Assembly: GCA_026936335.1 (NCBI GenBank)
Contig: JAPMXV010000037.1
Location: 62,001-126,000 of the forward strand
DNA length: 64,000 bases
Direction of reading: 5' to 3'
Source: Mantamonas sphyraenae
Taxonomy: Eukaryota; CRuMs; Mantamonadidae
In this document: positions 10,882 to 23,978 of the stretch, in pieces
Numbering within the stretch: position 1 is the first letter of the stretch
How the letters are laid out: each line of letters begins with the position of its first letter
Translations under genes and position numbers: made by a program
Notes under the pieces: generated by a model
Told to the model about the DNA's origin: nothing
Seen by the model: only the letters and a program-made list of their open reading frames with translations
Databases searched by the model: none

Positions 10882-11011
10882 CACGTGACGTTCATCCAAT
10901 AATTCGTCCATTTCGTTCCCTTCCATGCTGTACATCAATCATCCCCGTTGTCTCCCCCTTGTCCTTCGCCGTTGCCATCCTGCTCGTCCCCTCACGCATC
11001 CGCCTCGCTCT

Positions 11012-12328
<1,317 letters not shown>

Positions 12329-12846
12329 TGCTGTGTCCTTCCTGGTCCAGAAGTGTCCTTCCTTGACCTTCCTCGTGGCTTGGGGGCACTGATCAGTGTG
12401 CGTTCACAAACCCACTGGTGCGAATGGGGACTCACATACCATTTTACCGTTGGTCCCATTCACGCACAACGATGATGCAAAGCCATTGTTGTTCTCACAC
12501 GTTGCCCTGTGTTTTGTGTTGGGTACGTTGAAACGGGACATGGTGGAGTCTAGTGTTCGGATCAAACGACTCTTGCACCGCCATGGCAGGAGCAAGGGGT
12601 CCTCCCTGCCATGTGGTAGGAGTAGCTACATCACACGAAAGTAGGCTCGGTGGGGACCATCATGGCGTGGTGCAAGTGCTGCTTGCAGATGGAGGGGAAG
12701 TGACTAGTGGATTGCCAAGTGGGCACCCGATCGCTTCAACCATATGTGCTTGCTCTCTTACGCGACCAGATGGGTGTCTTGTGTGAGCTGTGGAAGTTCG
12801 TGCTCACATCAGGTCAGGTGTTGATACTCTGCAACCACCCACAGAA
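12329..12846. other. Spacer between the actin duplicates; no gene seen
   Basis: About 518 nt separate the two near-identical actin blocks. The first 50 nt continue the CCTTCC-rich character. The rest has only short open frames (under 85 codons) without recognisable motifs, no tRNA-like fold and no transposon-like terminal repeat. It contains the distal promoter of copy 1 and the 3' end region of copy 2. Confidence 0.5.
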
Positions 12847-13044
12847 ACAACCGCTTCATCCAACAACCACCCATCCATGATCATGATCATCATCGTCATC
12901 GTCATCATCTTCAACACGTGACGTTCATCCAATAATTCGTCCATTTCGTTCCCTTCCATGCTGTACATCAATCATCCCCGTTGTCTCCCCCTTGTCCTTC
13001 GCCGTTGCCATCCTGCTCGTCCCCTCACGCATCCGCCTCGCTCT

Positions 13045-14289
<1,245 letters not shown>

Positions 14290-14505
14290 TCACCTGCCTT
14301 CCCGGCCTTCCCACACATTCGGGGCCACAAACGCGGTGGGGGGAATCCTTCCTCGGCCTTCTCCGTGTCCTTTCGCGTCCCCCAAGGCAAGTTTGCAGTG
14401 ACGTTCGTGTCGCCGTGGTTGCCTGTGGCCCCTGAGGAAGGCGCACAATGGCTGCACAAAAATGGACGCCTTCGTTGTTCCCGTTGTTCTCGCTCCAGCA
14501 GCTCG

Positions 14506-15962
14506 CTACACCCTCGCCCATGTGTTCCTACGTGCACTCTTGCTCGACAACGCACTTTCTGGTTCTACCCACTTGCGGTCCATGGTGTCCCGTGTTAGTT
14601 GCAGCGTGTCCATCTCGAAGCCTGCATCCATCACCGCACCAGAGAGATCGGCAATCTGCGAATTGTCCAACGCCTTTTTGGATCCAAACTCAAACAGGGT
14701 GAGTTTAGGGTTGGTGCGAAGCACAGAGGCCAATGCACCGAGCCCTTCTCCGGTCAGATCGTTGTCCGACAAATCCACTGCCGTCATCCCCGGATGGCTC
14801 ATCAGTGACAACGCCAGCACGCTGCACACGTCCGAGTCGATCTCAGTTGCTGCCATCTTTAGCGACTGCAGCTGCTCCATCTTCTTCACCGCCCGCGCTA
14901 GCGCTGTGCCTCCTTCAACCCCGACCCCGTTTTCGCTCACATCCAGCTCAGTCAACGTGGTATTCTCCACCATGCTCTCTGCAAGGTCCAAAGCCCCCTG
15001 TTTGCCCAGCCGGTTGTTGCGCAGCTTCAGCACACGCAGCCCCACATTGCTGCGCAGCGACTGCGCAAGGTACGCTGCACCGACGTCCCCGACCTGGTTG
15101 TGCGACAGGTCAAGCTCCTGAAGGAACACGTTGAACAGAAGTGCATCACACAAAATGCCTGCTCCCATGTCCGATATCCGGTTGTTTGACAGTGTCACTC
15201 GTTGCAGCGCTGCAAAACCCCCCACGGTGTCAGCCAGTCCTCCTTTCCGCCTTACTCACACCATCTCCACGCCTCTTTCAAGCACATACTTTCGCTCTCG
15301 CTCATTGCCTTTGTCAACAGGTCACAGTGAGCGTCCGTCAATCCGCACTGCGTCAAACGCAGCTCTTCCACAGACTCGTTGTTTGGCAGCAGCTCCGTGA
15401 TGGCTGCCAGGCCGTTGAATGTCAGCTCCGTGTCGTCCAACCCAAGCTCCTTGCCCATGGCTTGGTTCAAACACTGTGTAACCTGCTCTTCTGGTTCCAC
15501 CTGGGACATGCAGGTGCGTCAGTTTGCCGTCCTCTCGCGTCCATTCCCTCTGTGTGCCCTGTGCGTCCTGTACCACCTCCTTACCCCGTATTGAAGACAC
15601 GTCGCGATGTACTGTTGTACGTCCATTGCACACAACAGAGTTTGGTACCAGTCGTTCACGTCACTGTAGTTGTAGCTGCCAACGTGGAACGTCACCTTGC
15701 TCCGCACCGCAAAGTTGTGCAACGGCCTGTCATCATTGCCCACAATACGTGGCTCCTCCCACTCCACCACACAGTCCCCCAGTGGCACCGTGCACTTCGA
15801 TGCCAGGTCCTTCCGCGCTTTGAAATACTTTAGAGCTCCGTCAGCCAGCCGCACGTACCGCTCGTGCCAATGCTTGCTCGTCGGTGCCAGAATCAGCAAC
15901 TCCGCCTCCTTCATTGTTTGCAATTCGTTGAACATCTCGTTGGAGGAAGCCTTTGAAGACAT
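14506..15962 (-). CDS. PH-like domain plus leucine-rich repeat protein
   Basis: Exons 15585-15962, 15260-15500 and 14506-15209 join in frame to 440 aa. Residues about 20-120 look like a pleckstrin-homology domain: an EAELLILAPTSKHWHERYVRL start, the basic strand LKYFKARKDLASK, and a C-terminal helix with the conserved Trp (DVNDWYQTLLCAM). Residues about 160-400 are RI-type leucine-rich repeats with 28-residue spacing (LQRVTLSNNRISDMGAGIL, LQELDLSHNQVGDVGAAYL, LRVLKLRNNRLGKQGALDL). The combination suggests a phosphoinositide-recruited scaffold, as in the CARMIL and LRRC groups, but the capping-protein motif of CARMIL is not seen. The last exon ends SARRNTWARV. Confidence 0.78.
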
Positions 15963-16225
15963 TGTTGGCCGGCGTTGGCCTGGCGCGCGCGCTCCCGCTC
16001 CCGCTCATCCCCATCCATGCAAGGTGTGTTGTGGTTGAAAGCGTTGGTTGGTTTTAATGACCCCAGGGTTGTGTGTGTGTCTCTCTCTCTTCCTCTCCCT
16101 AGCTCGATGGTTCCAGCACAAACGGAGCGCACCCGCCCCGTTTGCTCGTCACTTCATCAAAACATCTCTTCCCTGAACTCCCAATCAGTGTGGCTTCGCC
16201 AGCAGACCTCGACTGATTACTCGTC

Positions 16226-18220
16226 TTAGTCCACCTCCTCCACCTGCGGGCCGTCGCTGCTGTTGCTGCTGCCGCCAGCTGCTCCGGCGTCGAAACCGCC
16301 AAAGCCGCCTGCGCCTCCAGCTCCACCAGCGCCAGGGAATCCACCGGCTCCGCCCTGCTGACCAGCGTACAGCTTGCTCATGATGGGCATTGCCTTCTCC
16401 TCCAGCTCCTTCTGCTGGTACTCGTACTCCTCCTTCGTCGCCGTCTGGTTGTTCTCCAGCCACTCGATCGTCTCCTTGATCACACCGTCCAGCGTGTTCA
16501 CGTCGGCCTCCTCCAGCTTCTCCTTCACCTGCGGCTCCTGCAGCGAGTTGCGCAGGCCGTACGCGTAGCTCTCCAGCCCGTTGCGTGCTGCCACCGTGTT
16601 GCGCACCTCCTCGTCCTCTGCCTTGCGCTCCTCGGCCTCCTTCACCATGCGCTCGATGTCCTCGTCGCTCAGGCGGTCGCGGTTGTTCTCGATCTTGATG
16701 TTCTGGCTCTTGCCCGTGCTCTTCTCCGAAGCCGTCACGTGCATGATACCGTTTGCATCCACCTCGAACGTCACCTCAATCTGAGGCTGTCCGCGCGGCA
16801 TCGGCGGGATGCCCGTCAGGTCAAACTTGCCCAGCAGGTTGTTGTCTGCCGTGCGTGCGCGCTCACCCTCGTAGATCTGGATGCTCACCGCAGGCTGGTT
16901 GTCCTGTGCTGTGCTGAACGTCTGCGACTTCTTGCACGGCACCTGCGTGTTGCGGTCAATGATGTTTGCCATCATGCCACCCATCGTCTCGATACCAAGC
17001 GACAGCGGAGTCACGTCCACCAGCAGCACCTGCGACAGGTCCTCGCCGCCCTGGTCCGTCAGCACGGCTGCCTGCACAGCTGCGCCGTACGCCACAGCCT
17101 CGTCCGGGTTGATGCCCTTGTGCAGCTCCTTGCCGTTGAAAAACTCGCTCAGCAGGGACTGGATCTTCGGGATACGCGTAGATCCACCCACAAGCACAAC
17201 CTCGTCCACGCTGCGCTTGTCCAGCTTGGCGTCCTTCAGCACGCGAGCAACCGGGTCCAGGCACGAGCGGAACAGGTCCGAGCACAGCTCCTCGAAGCGT
17301 GCGCGCGACAGGCTCGTGTAAAAGTCGATGCCGTCGTACAGGGCGTCCACCTCGATCTGTGTCGTCGTGGCAGACGACAGAGCGCGCTTGGCGCTCTCAG
17401 CTGCCGTGCGCAGACGGCGCAGCGAGCGTGCGCTCTCCGTCAGGTCCGCCCCACGGTTCTTGCGCTTAAACTCCTTCACCAGGTGGTCCACCACGCGGTT
17501 GTCAAAGTCCTCACCACCCAGATGCGTGTCGCCTGCCGTGGCCTTCACCTCAAAGAAGCCCTCGTCCACGCTCAGCAGAGACACATCAAACGTACCTCCT
17601 CCCAGATCAAAGATGAGGATGTTCTTCTCTCCCTCGTTGTTGTCCATCTTGTCCAGACCGTATGCCAGCGCAGCTGCCGTCGGCTCGTTGATGATGCGCA
17701 GCACGTTCAGCCCAGCGATGCGTGCCGCATCCTTTGTAGCCAGACGCTGGGCGTCGTTGAAGTACGCCGGCACAGTGATCACTGCGTCCTTCACGTCTCC
17801 GCCCAGGTACTCCTCTGCGTCGCTCTTGAGCTTGCCCAGCACCATCGACGAAATCTCCTCCGCCTGGTACTCCTTCTTCTGTCCGTGCGACTCCACCTCG
17901 ATCAGAGGCTTGCCGTCGCTGTTTGCCTTGACCTTGAACGGCCAGTGCTGCAGATCGCCCTGCACCGTCTCGTCCTGGAACTTGCGTCCAATCAGACGCT
18001 TGGCGTCGAAAACGGTGTTGTGCGGGTTGCGTGCAATTTGGTTCTTTGCTGCCATGCCCACAAGCGTCTCACCGTCCGTGAACGCCACGTACGAAGGTGT
18101 CGTACGCTGACCCAGGTTGTTCGGCACAATCTCCACCTTTCCGTTGCGCCACACACCCACGCACGAGTTGGTCGTGCCCAGATCAATGCCAATTGCAAGT
18201 CCGCTTCCAGTGCTGCTCAT
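16226..18220 (-). CDS. HSP70: Cytosolic HSP70 chaperone
   Basis: Intronless, 664 aa. The ATPase domain has [30 protein letters not shown] and [13 protein letters not shown]. The substrate domain follows, with [14 protein letters not shown] Gly-rich tail ends GPQVEEVD, the EEVD signature that binds TPR co-chaperones and marks nucleocytosolic HSP70s. It has no ER signal or mitochondrial presequence. It folds nascent and stress-denatured proteins with J-proteins and nucleotide exchange factors. The lack of introns fits stress-induced expression, and a heat-shock-element-like array lies about 200 nt upstream (18421-18435). Confidence 0.99.
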   Translation of the reverse strand: MSSTGSGLAIGIDLGTTNSCVGVWRNGKVEIVPNNLGQRTTPSYVAFTDGETLVGMAAKNQIARNPHNTVFDAKRLIGRKFQDETVQGDLQHWPFKVKANSDGKPLIEVESHGQKKEYQAEEISSMVLGKLKSDAEEYLGGDVKDAVITVPAYFNDAQRLATKDAARIAGLNVLRIINEPTAAALAYGLDKMDNNEGEKNILIFDLGGGTFDVSLLSVDEGFFEVKATAGDTHLGGEDFDNRVVDHLVKEFKRKNRGADLTESARSLRRLRTAAESAKRALSSATTTQIEVDALYDGIDFYTSLSRARFEELCSDLFRSCLDPVARVLKDAKLDKRSVDEVVLVGGSTRIPKIQSLLSEFFNGKELHKGINPDEAVAYGAAVQAAVLTDQGGEDLSQVLLVDVTPLSLGIETMGGMMANIIDRNTQVPCKKSQTFSTAQDNQPAVSIQIYEGERARTADNNLLGKFDLTGIPPMPRGQPQIEVTFEVDANGIMHVTASEKSTGKSQNIKIENNRDRLSDEDIERMVKEAEERKAEDEEVRNTVAARNGLESYAYGLRNSLQEPQVKEKLEEADVNTLDGVIKETIEWLENNQTATKEEYEYQQKELEEKAMPIMSKLYAGQQGGAGGFPGAGGAGGAGGFGGFDAGAAGGSSNSSDGPQVEEVD

Positions 18221-18835
18221 TTTCTTGTGTGTTCCTGACTGCTTTTTCTCTGTGTATAGCGATGATGTGTTGGTATGATGTCTCTGTAACTCTCTCTCGC
18301 TCTCTGTAGTCCTGTCTCGCTTGGACTTGATTTCCTCTCACTCACAGAAGTTGGGTTGGTCGTCTTGGTGCATCCGCGGTCCGCGCTTTTTGTACCCTGC
18401 GCTTCCACCCAAACTTTCCGCGAAGCGAACATTCGCGACGCCGGATTCCGCCCGTCCACACACATGTAGCCCCTTGTGTCGATGCACATGCACCTCACAC
18501 CACTCTCTGTCCCCTGTCCACCCCTGTGTACTTCTCCCATTCCTGTGCGTGCCCCATGTCGTCTCCAATCTTCCAAAATCCAACATCCGGAAACTGCCTT
18601 CAGCGAAAAAAAAGTTCCGTTTTGCATTCGTCAAATTCGCCACGCCCCCATCTGGCCTCCATCCACACCATCGCCCTCCCCACATCCCCTACCACCCTTC
18701 CACCACCCTTCCACCACGCTCATCCCGCCCGTGTCAAACGGCAGGACACGTGCAATCGCATCGCCCCCATCCACCCCCCATCCACACTCTCTACCACATC
18801 CTCATATCCCCCCACACTCCTCTTCCTTCCCCTTG
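18221..18835. other. HSP70 upstream region and stathmin 3' flank; no gene seen
   Basis: About 615 nt between the HSP70 start and the stathmin-like stop. The part near HSP70 includes a CT/GA-rich stretch (18286-18306) and the heat-shock-element-like array. The distal half is pyrimidine-rich (CCACCCTTCCACC words) and open in several frames, but none encodes a recognisable domain. Confidence 0.5.
18421..18435. promoter_or_regulatory. Heat-shock-element-like array upstream of HSP70
   Basis: The sequence CGAAG-CGAAC-ATTCG is three contiguous 5-bp heat-shock-factor units. The last two form the canonical inverted nGAAnnTTCn. A further TTC sits one base out of register at 18416-18418. It lies about 200 bp upstream of the HSP70 ATG, as expected for HSF binding. 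Confidence 0.5.
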
Positions 18836-19688
18836 CTACTCCTCCACCTTCACTTCCATGTCCTCCACCTCGGGCTTCGGCGCCGCCGCAATGTCCCGCG
18901 CCCGGCTCACCTCGGCCCCAGCCTTGCTCGCCTTCTCCTGCACCATCGCCTCCCGTGCCTCCTGTGCGTTTGCCATCCTCGTCTCCAGAGACACCCTTCG
19001 GTTCTCCGCCTCCTCGTCCTGTGCATTCTTTGCCGCCTCCGCCTTCGCCTTGGCCGTCTCCACCTCCTGGCTTGCTTTGCTCTGCTTTGCCGCCAGCTGG
19101 GCGTTCCTGTTCTCCTCAGCCATCGCCAGACGCTCATCCAGTGCCTCTCGGTTCTCCTTGGCCCACTCCTCCACTCCTTCCTTCTGCTGCTTCGCCTTTG
19201 CAATCGAACGCTCCACCTCTGCCCCTGCCTTGGCTGCCCGCTCGTTCTGCAGAGACTGTCCTCACAACCGTCCATCCCGCATCCCATGTGTCCCATACGT
19301 GTGTCCCCATGGCCCATCACCGCCCACACCGTCCCAATCCGTGTCAGTTTCTCATCCCGTCCCGTCCCTTTCTCCTGTCCCGCCCTTTCCTGACATGGCC
19401 ACACGTCAACCAAAAATGGCGCCAAACAACTCTCTGACCACTCTCTGTCTCCCGCCACCACACCCCTCCCCTCTTCTGTCTCCCCACCCCTTCCCCACCT
19501 ACCTCCCTGCGTGCTGCTGCTGCTGCCAGCTTTGCCTCGATTTCCTCCTCGCTTGACGGCGGGCTTCGCTGTTGCGACTCCAGCCGCTCCTTCACGGGGC
19601 TCACAAACTCGCTTGCGTCCCCTTCCTTGAACAGCTCGTCAAACACGATGCAGCTGCCCTTCTCCGTCTCTGTTACTTCCACCTTCAT
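18836..19688 (-). CDS. STMN: Stathmin-domain protein
   Basis: Exons 19503-19688 and 18836-19246, joined in phase 0, give 198 aa. After a short cap (MKVEVTETEKGSCIVFDEL) comes SPVKERLESQQRSPPSSEEE, a Ser/Pro-rich segment like the phosphorylated linker of stathmins. IEAKLAAAAARRE follows, aligning with the stathmin EIQKKLEAAEERR block. A long uninterrupted charged helix comes next (WAKENREALDERL and AEENRNAQLAAKQ, the latter like the stathmin ANKENREAQ block). Stathmins sequester two tubulin dimers and destabilise microtubules. The helix continues further than the 149-aa animal protein and ends acidic (VEDMEVKVEE). The assignment rests on heptad character plus the two block matches. Confidence 0.72.
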
Positions 19689-20134
19689 GTTGTTGTTCTC
19701 TGTGCTCACTGTCCCCACCCCAGTCTCCCGTGTCAGCCTCCTCTCCTTGTACACGCCCCCACGGATTTTGCGTTGCGGTGGCCATTTTTCCGCCTCAGCC
19801 GTTTCTTGTCCATTTTTTCTCCGCCCCTCCTCCACTCTTCTCCCACTGCACACGTCGACATGCACCATCACCACACCACAGCACACATGGTCATTCCTCG
19901 CGTGCGCTACCGTGCTGCTACCCATGCAATCTTCATCGGCCATCGACCACCAAACTCACCCGACATGGTTGCTCTTTCTTTCTTCTTGTCTTGGTCTGCT
20001 GTGCGCACCACTATCACGCCGGTTTTCCTCGACCCTTTCCTCCCAAATGTTGGCTTGTTGCTTGTGAGTGCATCTCACACCCAGGTTTGAATCAACACCA
20101 TCACGCAATTGCGCCACCGCCAGCACGGCAAATC
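19689..20134. promoter_or_regulatory. Shared upstream region of stathmin-like and APC6 genes
   Basis: A 446-nt region between the divergent starts of the stathmin-like gene (minus) and APC6 (plus). It is pyrimidine-rich on the plus strand. Overlapping short frames exist but show no domain. It would have to hold both promoters and both 5' leaders; the leader of the stathmin-like gene may extend to about 19943. Confidence 0.4.
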
Positions 20135-22108
20135 ATGGAGCGCGAGAAGCTGCAGGCGCTTGTGCGCGACATGATGGACAAGCAGATGTATGAAGGGGCA
20201 ATCTTTTACGCCACCAAGCTGAAGAGTTGTGCTGGGGCTGACGAATTTGACATGTATCTGCTGGGAAAGGCATTCGCTGCCGCGGGGCAGCACCAGCGCT
20301 GCATTGATCTCATTGAACGCAATGAGCTCGTGGAGAAGCACAGGCAGTTTCGGTTTTTGTATGTCCAGTGTCTCATGACCGCCTGTGATTGGGACAAGTG
20401 CTTGGCGCTGCTGGACATTGAGGACATCATCAACGAAGGCAGCCATGAGCAATCCGGCTCCTCGAACAGCTCCCCGTTTGCCATGGACAAGGGCACATCC
20501 ACAGGCATGGGCACCATCTCAATCGAAGCCGCTTTGTGCTTCCAGCGGGCCCAGGTTCACCAGAAGCTGGAGAACCGCCAACTCGCCGCCACTTACTATT
20601 GTGCTGCTCTGCGTTACGACGTCTACTGCTACGAGGTATGCTGTGTAGTCTTTGTTTCGTGCGTCGTTGCTCCCGCTGACACCTCTGAGTGCCTGCCCAC
20701 CCACAGGCCTTTGACAAGCTGTGCAAGTACCATCTTCTGACGGCGGATCAAGGTTGGCGCCAAATTCACCCTTCCGCCCCGTGCCTGCCCCCGTGCACTG
20801 TGTGCACCCACTCACTCCTCTTCGGTCGCCCTACACAGAACGTGAATTATTGGAGGACCTTGATTTCGAGGACCAGGATGAGTGGTTGCAGCTGATGTAC
20901 CGCAACTCGTTGAGCAAGGTGAGGCAAACACAGCCTTCTCAGCACGCCTACCTGTCGCTGACACTGTTGGGACCTGACCCCCCCTTGCCGATGACATTGT
21001 TTTCATCCACCTGTGGCACAGCACGACCAAAACAGGGACACCAGCAAGGAGCTGCAGGTGCTGGAGAGCAAGTACGCTCTGGCCAAAGATCCGCACGTGT
21101 TGCTCTCCCGTGCAGAGGCTGCGTTCTACAAGAACGACTTTCAACAATGCTACGACATCACACAGGGGTAAGACACGAACCAGGGGCGTGGTGTGAGCAG
21201 CCATGTGCCAAACGCATCAACTCACGCTCCCCGATACGTGCTCGCGCAGGATGTTGGACGAGGACCCGTTCCAGCGTGAGGGCATGACATTGCACATTTC
21301 GTCACTGGTGGAGCTGAAAATGGACGTGCAGCTATTCTATGTGGCGCACCGGCTGGTGGACGAGTACCCCAACGAGCCGGTGTCGTGGTACGGCGTGGGC
21401 TGCTACTACTTCCTGGTGGGCAACTTTGACCAGTCGCGGCAGTACTTCAGCAAGGCCACGTCGTTGGACAGCGACTATGCACCGGCGTGGATTGGATTTG
21501 GTCACACGTTTGCGGCAAAGGACGAGTCGGACCAGGCCATGGCTGCCTACCGTACGGCGCTGCGTCTGTTTCCCGGATGTCACCTGCCTGCGTTGTGCAT
21601 GGGCATGGAGAGTGTGCGCAACAACAACGTCTCCATGGGCTCGAAACTGTTTGCACAGGCGGCCGAAGCCTGTCCGGACGACCCCATGGTTTACAACGAG
21701 TTGGGCGTGTTGTGCTACGCCAACCGCGAATACGAAGAGGCCCAGGAATACTTCCAGCGCGCCATCGACAAGAGCAACAACAAGAACAGTGACAATCTCG
21801 AGTGCACATACGTGAACCTTGCCCACTGTTTGCGCAAACAGTGCAAGTGGGACGAGGCAATCCGTTGCTACCAGGTCTCCCTGAGCATGTCAGCCAGTGC
21901 AAGCACGTACACTGCGCTGGCCTTCACCTACCAGCTCAAGGGCGACATCGACCTCGCCCTCGAGTTCTTCCACAAGGCGCTTGGGCTCAACCCCGAAGAC
22001 ACGTTTGCCAGCGACATGTTGGCCCAGTGTCTGGGCGAGGCCTTTGGCGAGTACGGCAGCCAGCTTCAGTTGTTTTCGGATGGAGAAGCACAGGGGGACA
22101 GTGGGTGA
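20135..22108 (+). CDS. CDC16: Anaphase-promoting complex subunit 6 (CDC16), TPR protein
   Basis: Exons 20135-20635, 20707-20752, 20839-20918, 21022-21167 and 21250-22108 join in frame to 543 aa. It is a tetratricopeptide-repeat subunit of the APC/C ubiquitin ligase that drives metaphase-anaphase transition and mitotic exit. The C-terminal half has the APC6 repeat series: PVSWYGVGCYYFLVGNFDQS, APAWIGFGHTFAAKDESDQA, MVYNELGVLCYANREYEEA, ECTYVNLAHCLRKQCKWDEA and TYTALAFTYQLKGDIDLALE. The N-terminus (residues 1-100) matches the APC6 dimer interface (GAIFYATKL). A Ser/Gly-rich loop near residue 110 lies in exon 1. The last intron is only 82 nt. Confidence 0.93.
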
Positions 22109-22165
22109 TTGGGTGATTGAGGAGCCCAATGGAGACATGTTGTTTTCGCGAACCTCGCCAAACCA

Positions 22166-23917
22166 ATGTCGCTGCGCTCACGCGTCGCATGGAGCAGTCC
22201 AGGCAAATCCAACAGCTCCATCGGGGCGCAGGCTGCATCGCGTACGCCAGAGCAACATATATCCAGTGATCTGAGTGTGGTGGGCAGCACGGTGGGTGGC
22301 AAAGCGTCGGCGTCAGCCAAGGCGAAACGCAGCAAGAAACGGCGAACGAAAAGCAAGAAGAAGAAGAGCGGGAAGCAGACAGAGGAAGCGGATTCGCAGG
22401 CGCAACGACGCAAGGGGGCCAAGGGAAAGGGCATACAGGGCAAAGGCAATGGGGAGAAGAAAAAGAGGCGGACAAAGAAAAGGGTGGAAACGGTCGTGCC
22501 ACTGGGCCTGTTGGACATGCCCACCGAGGTGCTGCAGCTCATCACAAGCTTCCTCAATCCATACGTACTTATGCAGTTGGCATGCACGTGCCGTGCCATG
22601 GCCACTCTGGTTGCAGACGACCACCTGTGGGTAGGGCTGTACCAACGCGTGTTTGCCGCGCGAGATGAGTACAATCGGAGCGAGGAAGAGGCCGTGGACA
22701 GTGGTTGGGCCGAAAAAGACGGATGGCAGGTGTTTGGGTGTAATATGGACAGCGAGCAGCAGTCGTGGCGGACTGTGTTTCGCAGCCGGCAGGCTCACCA
22801 ACGCAGGGTGCTGGCCGACGGTCTGATCACAGGTTCGCACACAAAAGTGCACTTGCGTGGCCACCGGGCCGCTGTGAAATGCATCGCAAGCGACAATGTG
22901 CACACTGTGTCTGGGGATGCTGACGGGACAGTGTGTCTGTGGCGACGCGACACCGGGCAACTGCTGGACCACATGCAGCTCAAGCAGGAGGCCACCGACG
23001 TGGATGTGGATGCCTGGAAGCTTTTGTGTGTACAGGGGCCACACATGAACCTCCACGATCTGGAGTACGGCAAGGTGAGCGTGTCTCTGGCAGCCCCGAA
23101 CCAGGACGAGGACGTGTTCACGCGTTGTTGCCTGATGGATCAACTGCAGCGAGCTCACGGCCAAATGACGAGCCGACTGACCACGCTGAGTTTCTTTGAC
23201 GGAGGCATGGTCAACCACACGGCGTATGCGTCATGTGCGTGTCTGGGCACAGCCGCTGGATGGGTCCATCTCGTCGATCTGCGCTCAGGCGAGTTTGTAA
23301 ATTCATTGGAGCAGAACAAGCAGTCACGGCCTGTGTTGCATGTAAAGTATGCGGCACACACAGACATTGGGCCGTTGCTGCACGTTGGTAGCTCAGTCGG
23401 CGCCTCGATGTTCCGTGGTTCCACCCTATCCTGTCTCGTCGATCTGGCCTTCCGCCAGTCACCACAAAACACAAACGGCAAACCCATCTCTGTGCTGGCT
23501 CTTCATGGCACCACGTATGCGTTTGCCGAGGAAAGCAACAAGATCGAAGTGGGGGACACCGACAGCCACGCAACCCTCACCGGTCACCTGGCACAGGTCA
23601 CCGCCATGGACATGGCCAGCACTCGCTCGGGCGCAGCCATCCTGCTCACAGGCAGCCAGGACCGAACGATGCGTCTTTGGGACGTCCAGGGCCACCGGTG
23701 TCTACAAATCTTTGGCCACCACCGTTCTGCAGTCACCAGTGTCCACATCAGCGGCGACAGCATGTATGCAGGCACCAAAGACGGCCTATTGGTCCAGTGG
23801 CAGATGCATCGTGTGTTGAACCGCCCCTCTCGGAGCGCTTGGTCGGCGGGAGCCTCGTCGTCGTCGTCGGCGTCTTCCTCCTCCTCGATCCAAGCAAACA
23901 CCTGGCTCACGAGGTAG
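22166..23917 (+). CDS. F-box and WD40 repeat protein
   Basis: Intronless, 583 aa. Residues 1-105 are Ser- and Lys-rich, with a strong bipartite-like basic stretch (KRSKKRRTKSKKKKSGKQ) suggesting nuclear localisation. An F-box follows at about 110-155 (LLDMPTEVLQLITSFLNPY, then LACTCRAMATLVADDHLW), the Skp1-binding motif of SCF ubiquitin ligases. WD40 repeats fill the remainder, e.g. HTVSGDADGTVCLWRRDTG and LTGSQDRTMRLWDVQGHR. The C-terminus is poly-Ser. It is predicted to be a substrate receptor; the substrate is unknown. The stop lies 61 nt from the convergent PRPP synthetase stop. Confidence 0.87.
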   Translation: MSLRSRVAWSSPGKSNSSIGAQAASRTPEQHISSDLSVVGSTVGGKASASAKAKRSKKRRTKSKKKKSGKQTEEADSQAQRRKGAKGKGIQGKGNGEKKKRRTKKRVETVVPLGLLDMPTEVLQLITSFLNPYVLMQLACTCRAMATLVADDHLWVGLYQRVFAARDEYNRSEEEAVDSGWAEKDGWQVFGCNMDSEQQSWRTVFRSRQAHQRRVLADGLITGSHTKVHLRGHRAAVKCIASDNVHTVSGDADGTVCLWRRDTGQLLDHMQLKQEATDVDVDAWKLLCVQGPHMNLHDLEYGKVSVSLAAPNQDEDVFTRCCLMDQLQRAHGQMTSRLTTLSFFDGGMVNHTAYASCACLGTAAGWVHLVDLRSGEFVNSLEQNKQSRPVLHVKYAAHTDIGPLLHVGSSVGASMFRGSTLSCLVDLAFRQSPQNTNGKPISVLALHGTTYAFAEESNKIEVGDTDSHATLTGHLAQVTAMDMASTRSGAAILLTGSQDRTMRLWDVQGHRCLQIFGHHRSAVTSVHISGDSMYAGTKDGLLVQWQMHRVLNRPSRSAWSAGASSSSSASSSSSIQANTWLTR

Positions 23918-23978
23918 CACATCCAACACACCAAACGTATTCTTTGCTCATTCATCGTTCATTGCAAAAAAAGAGTCG

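Noticed and set aside
16739-18238. Plus-strand frame of 499 codons opposite HSP70
   Set aside because: Antisense shadow of a GC-rich, codon-biased gene; it is rich in His, Arg and Leu as expected for such shadows.
18321-19556. Three plus-strand frames of about 300-411 codons opposite the stathmin-like gene
   Set aside because: Pro/Ser/His-rich, no domain, overlapping each other in different frames and opposite a well-supported coding region.
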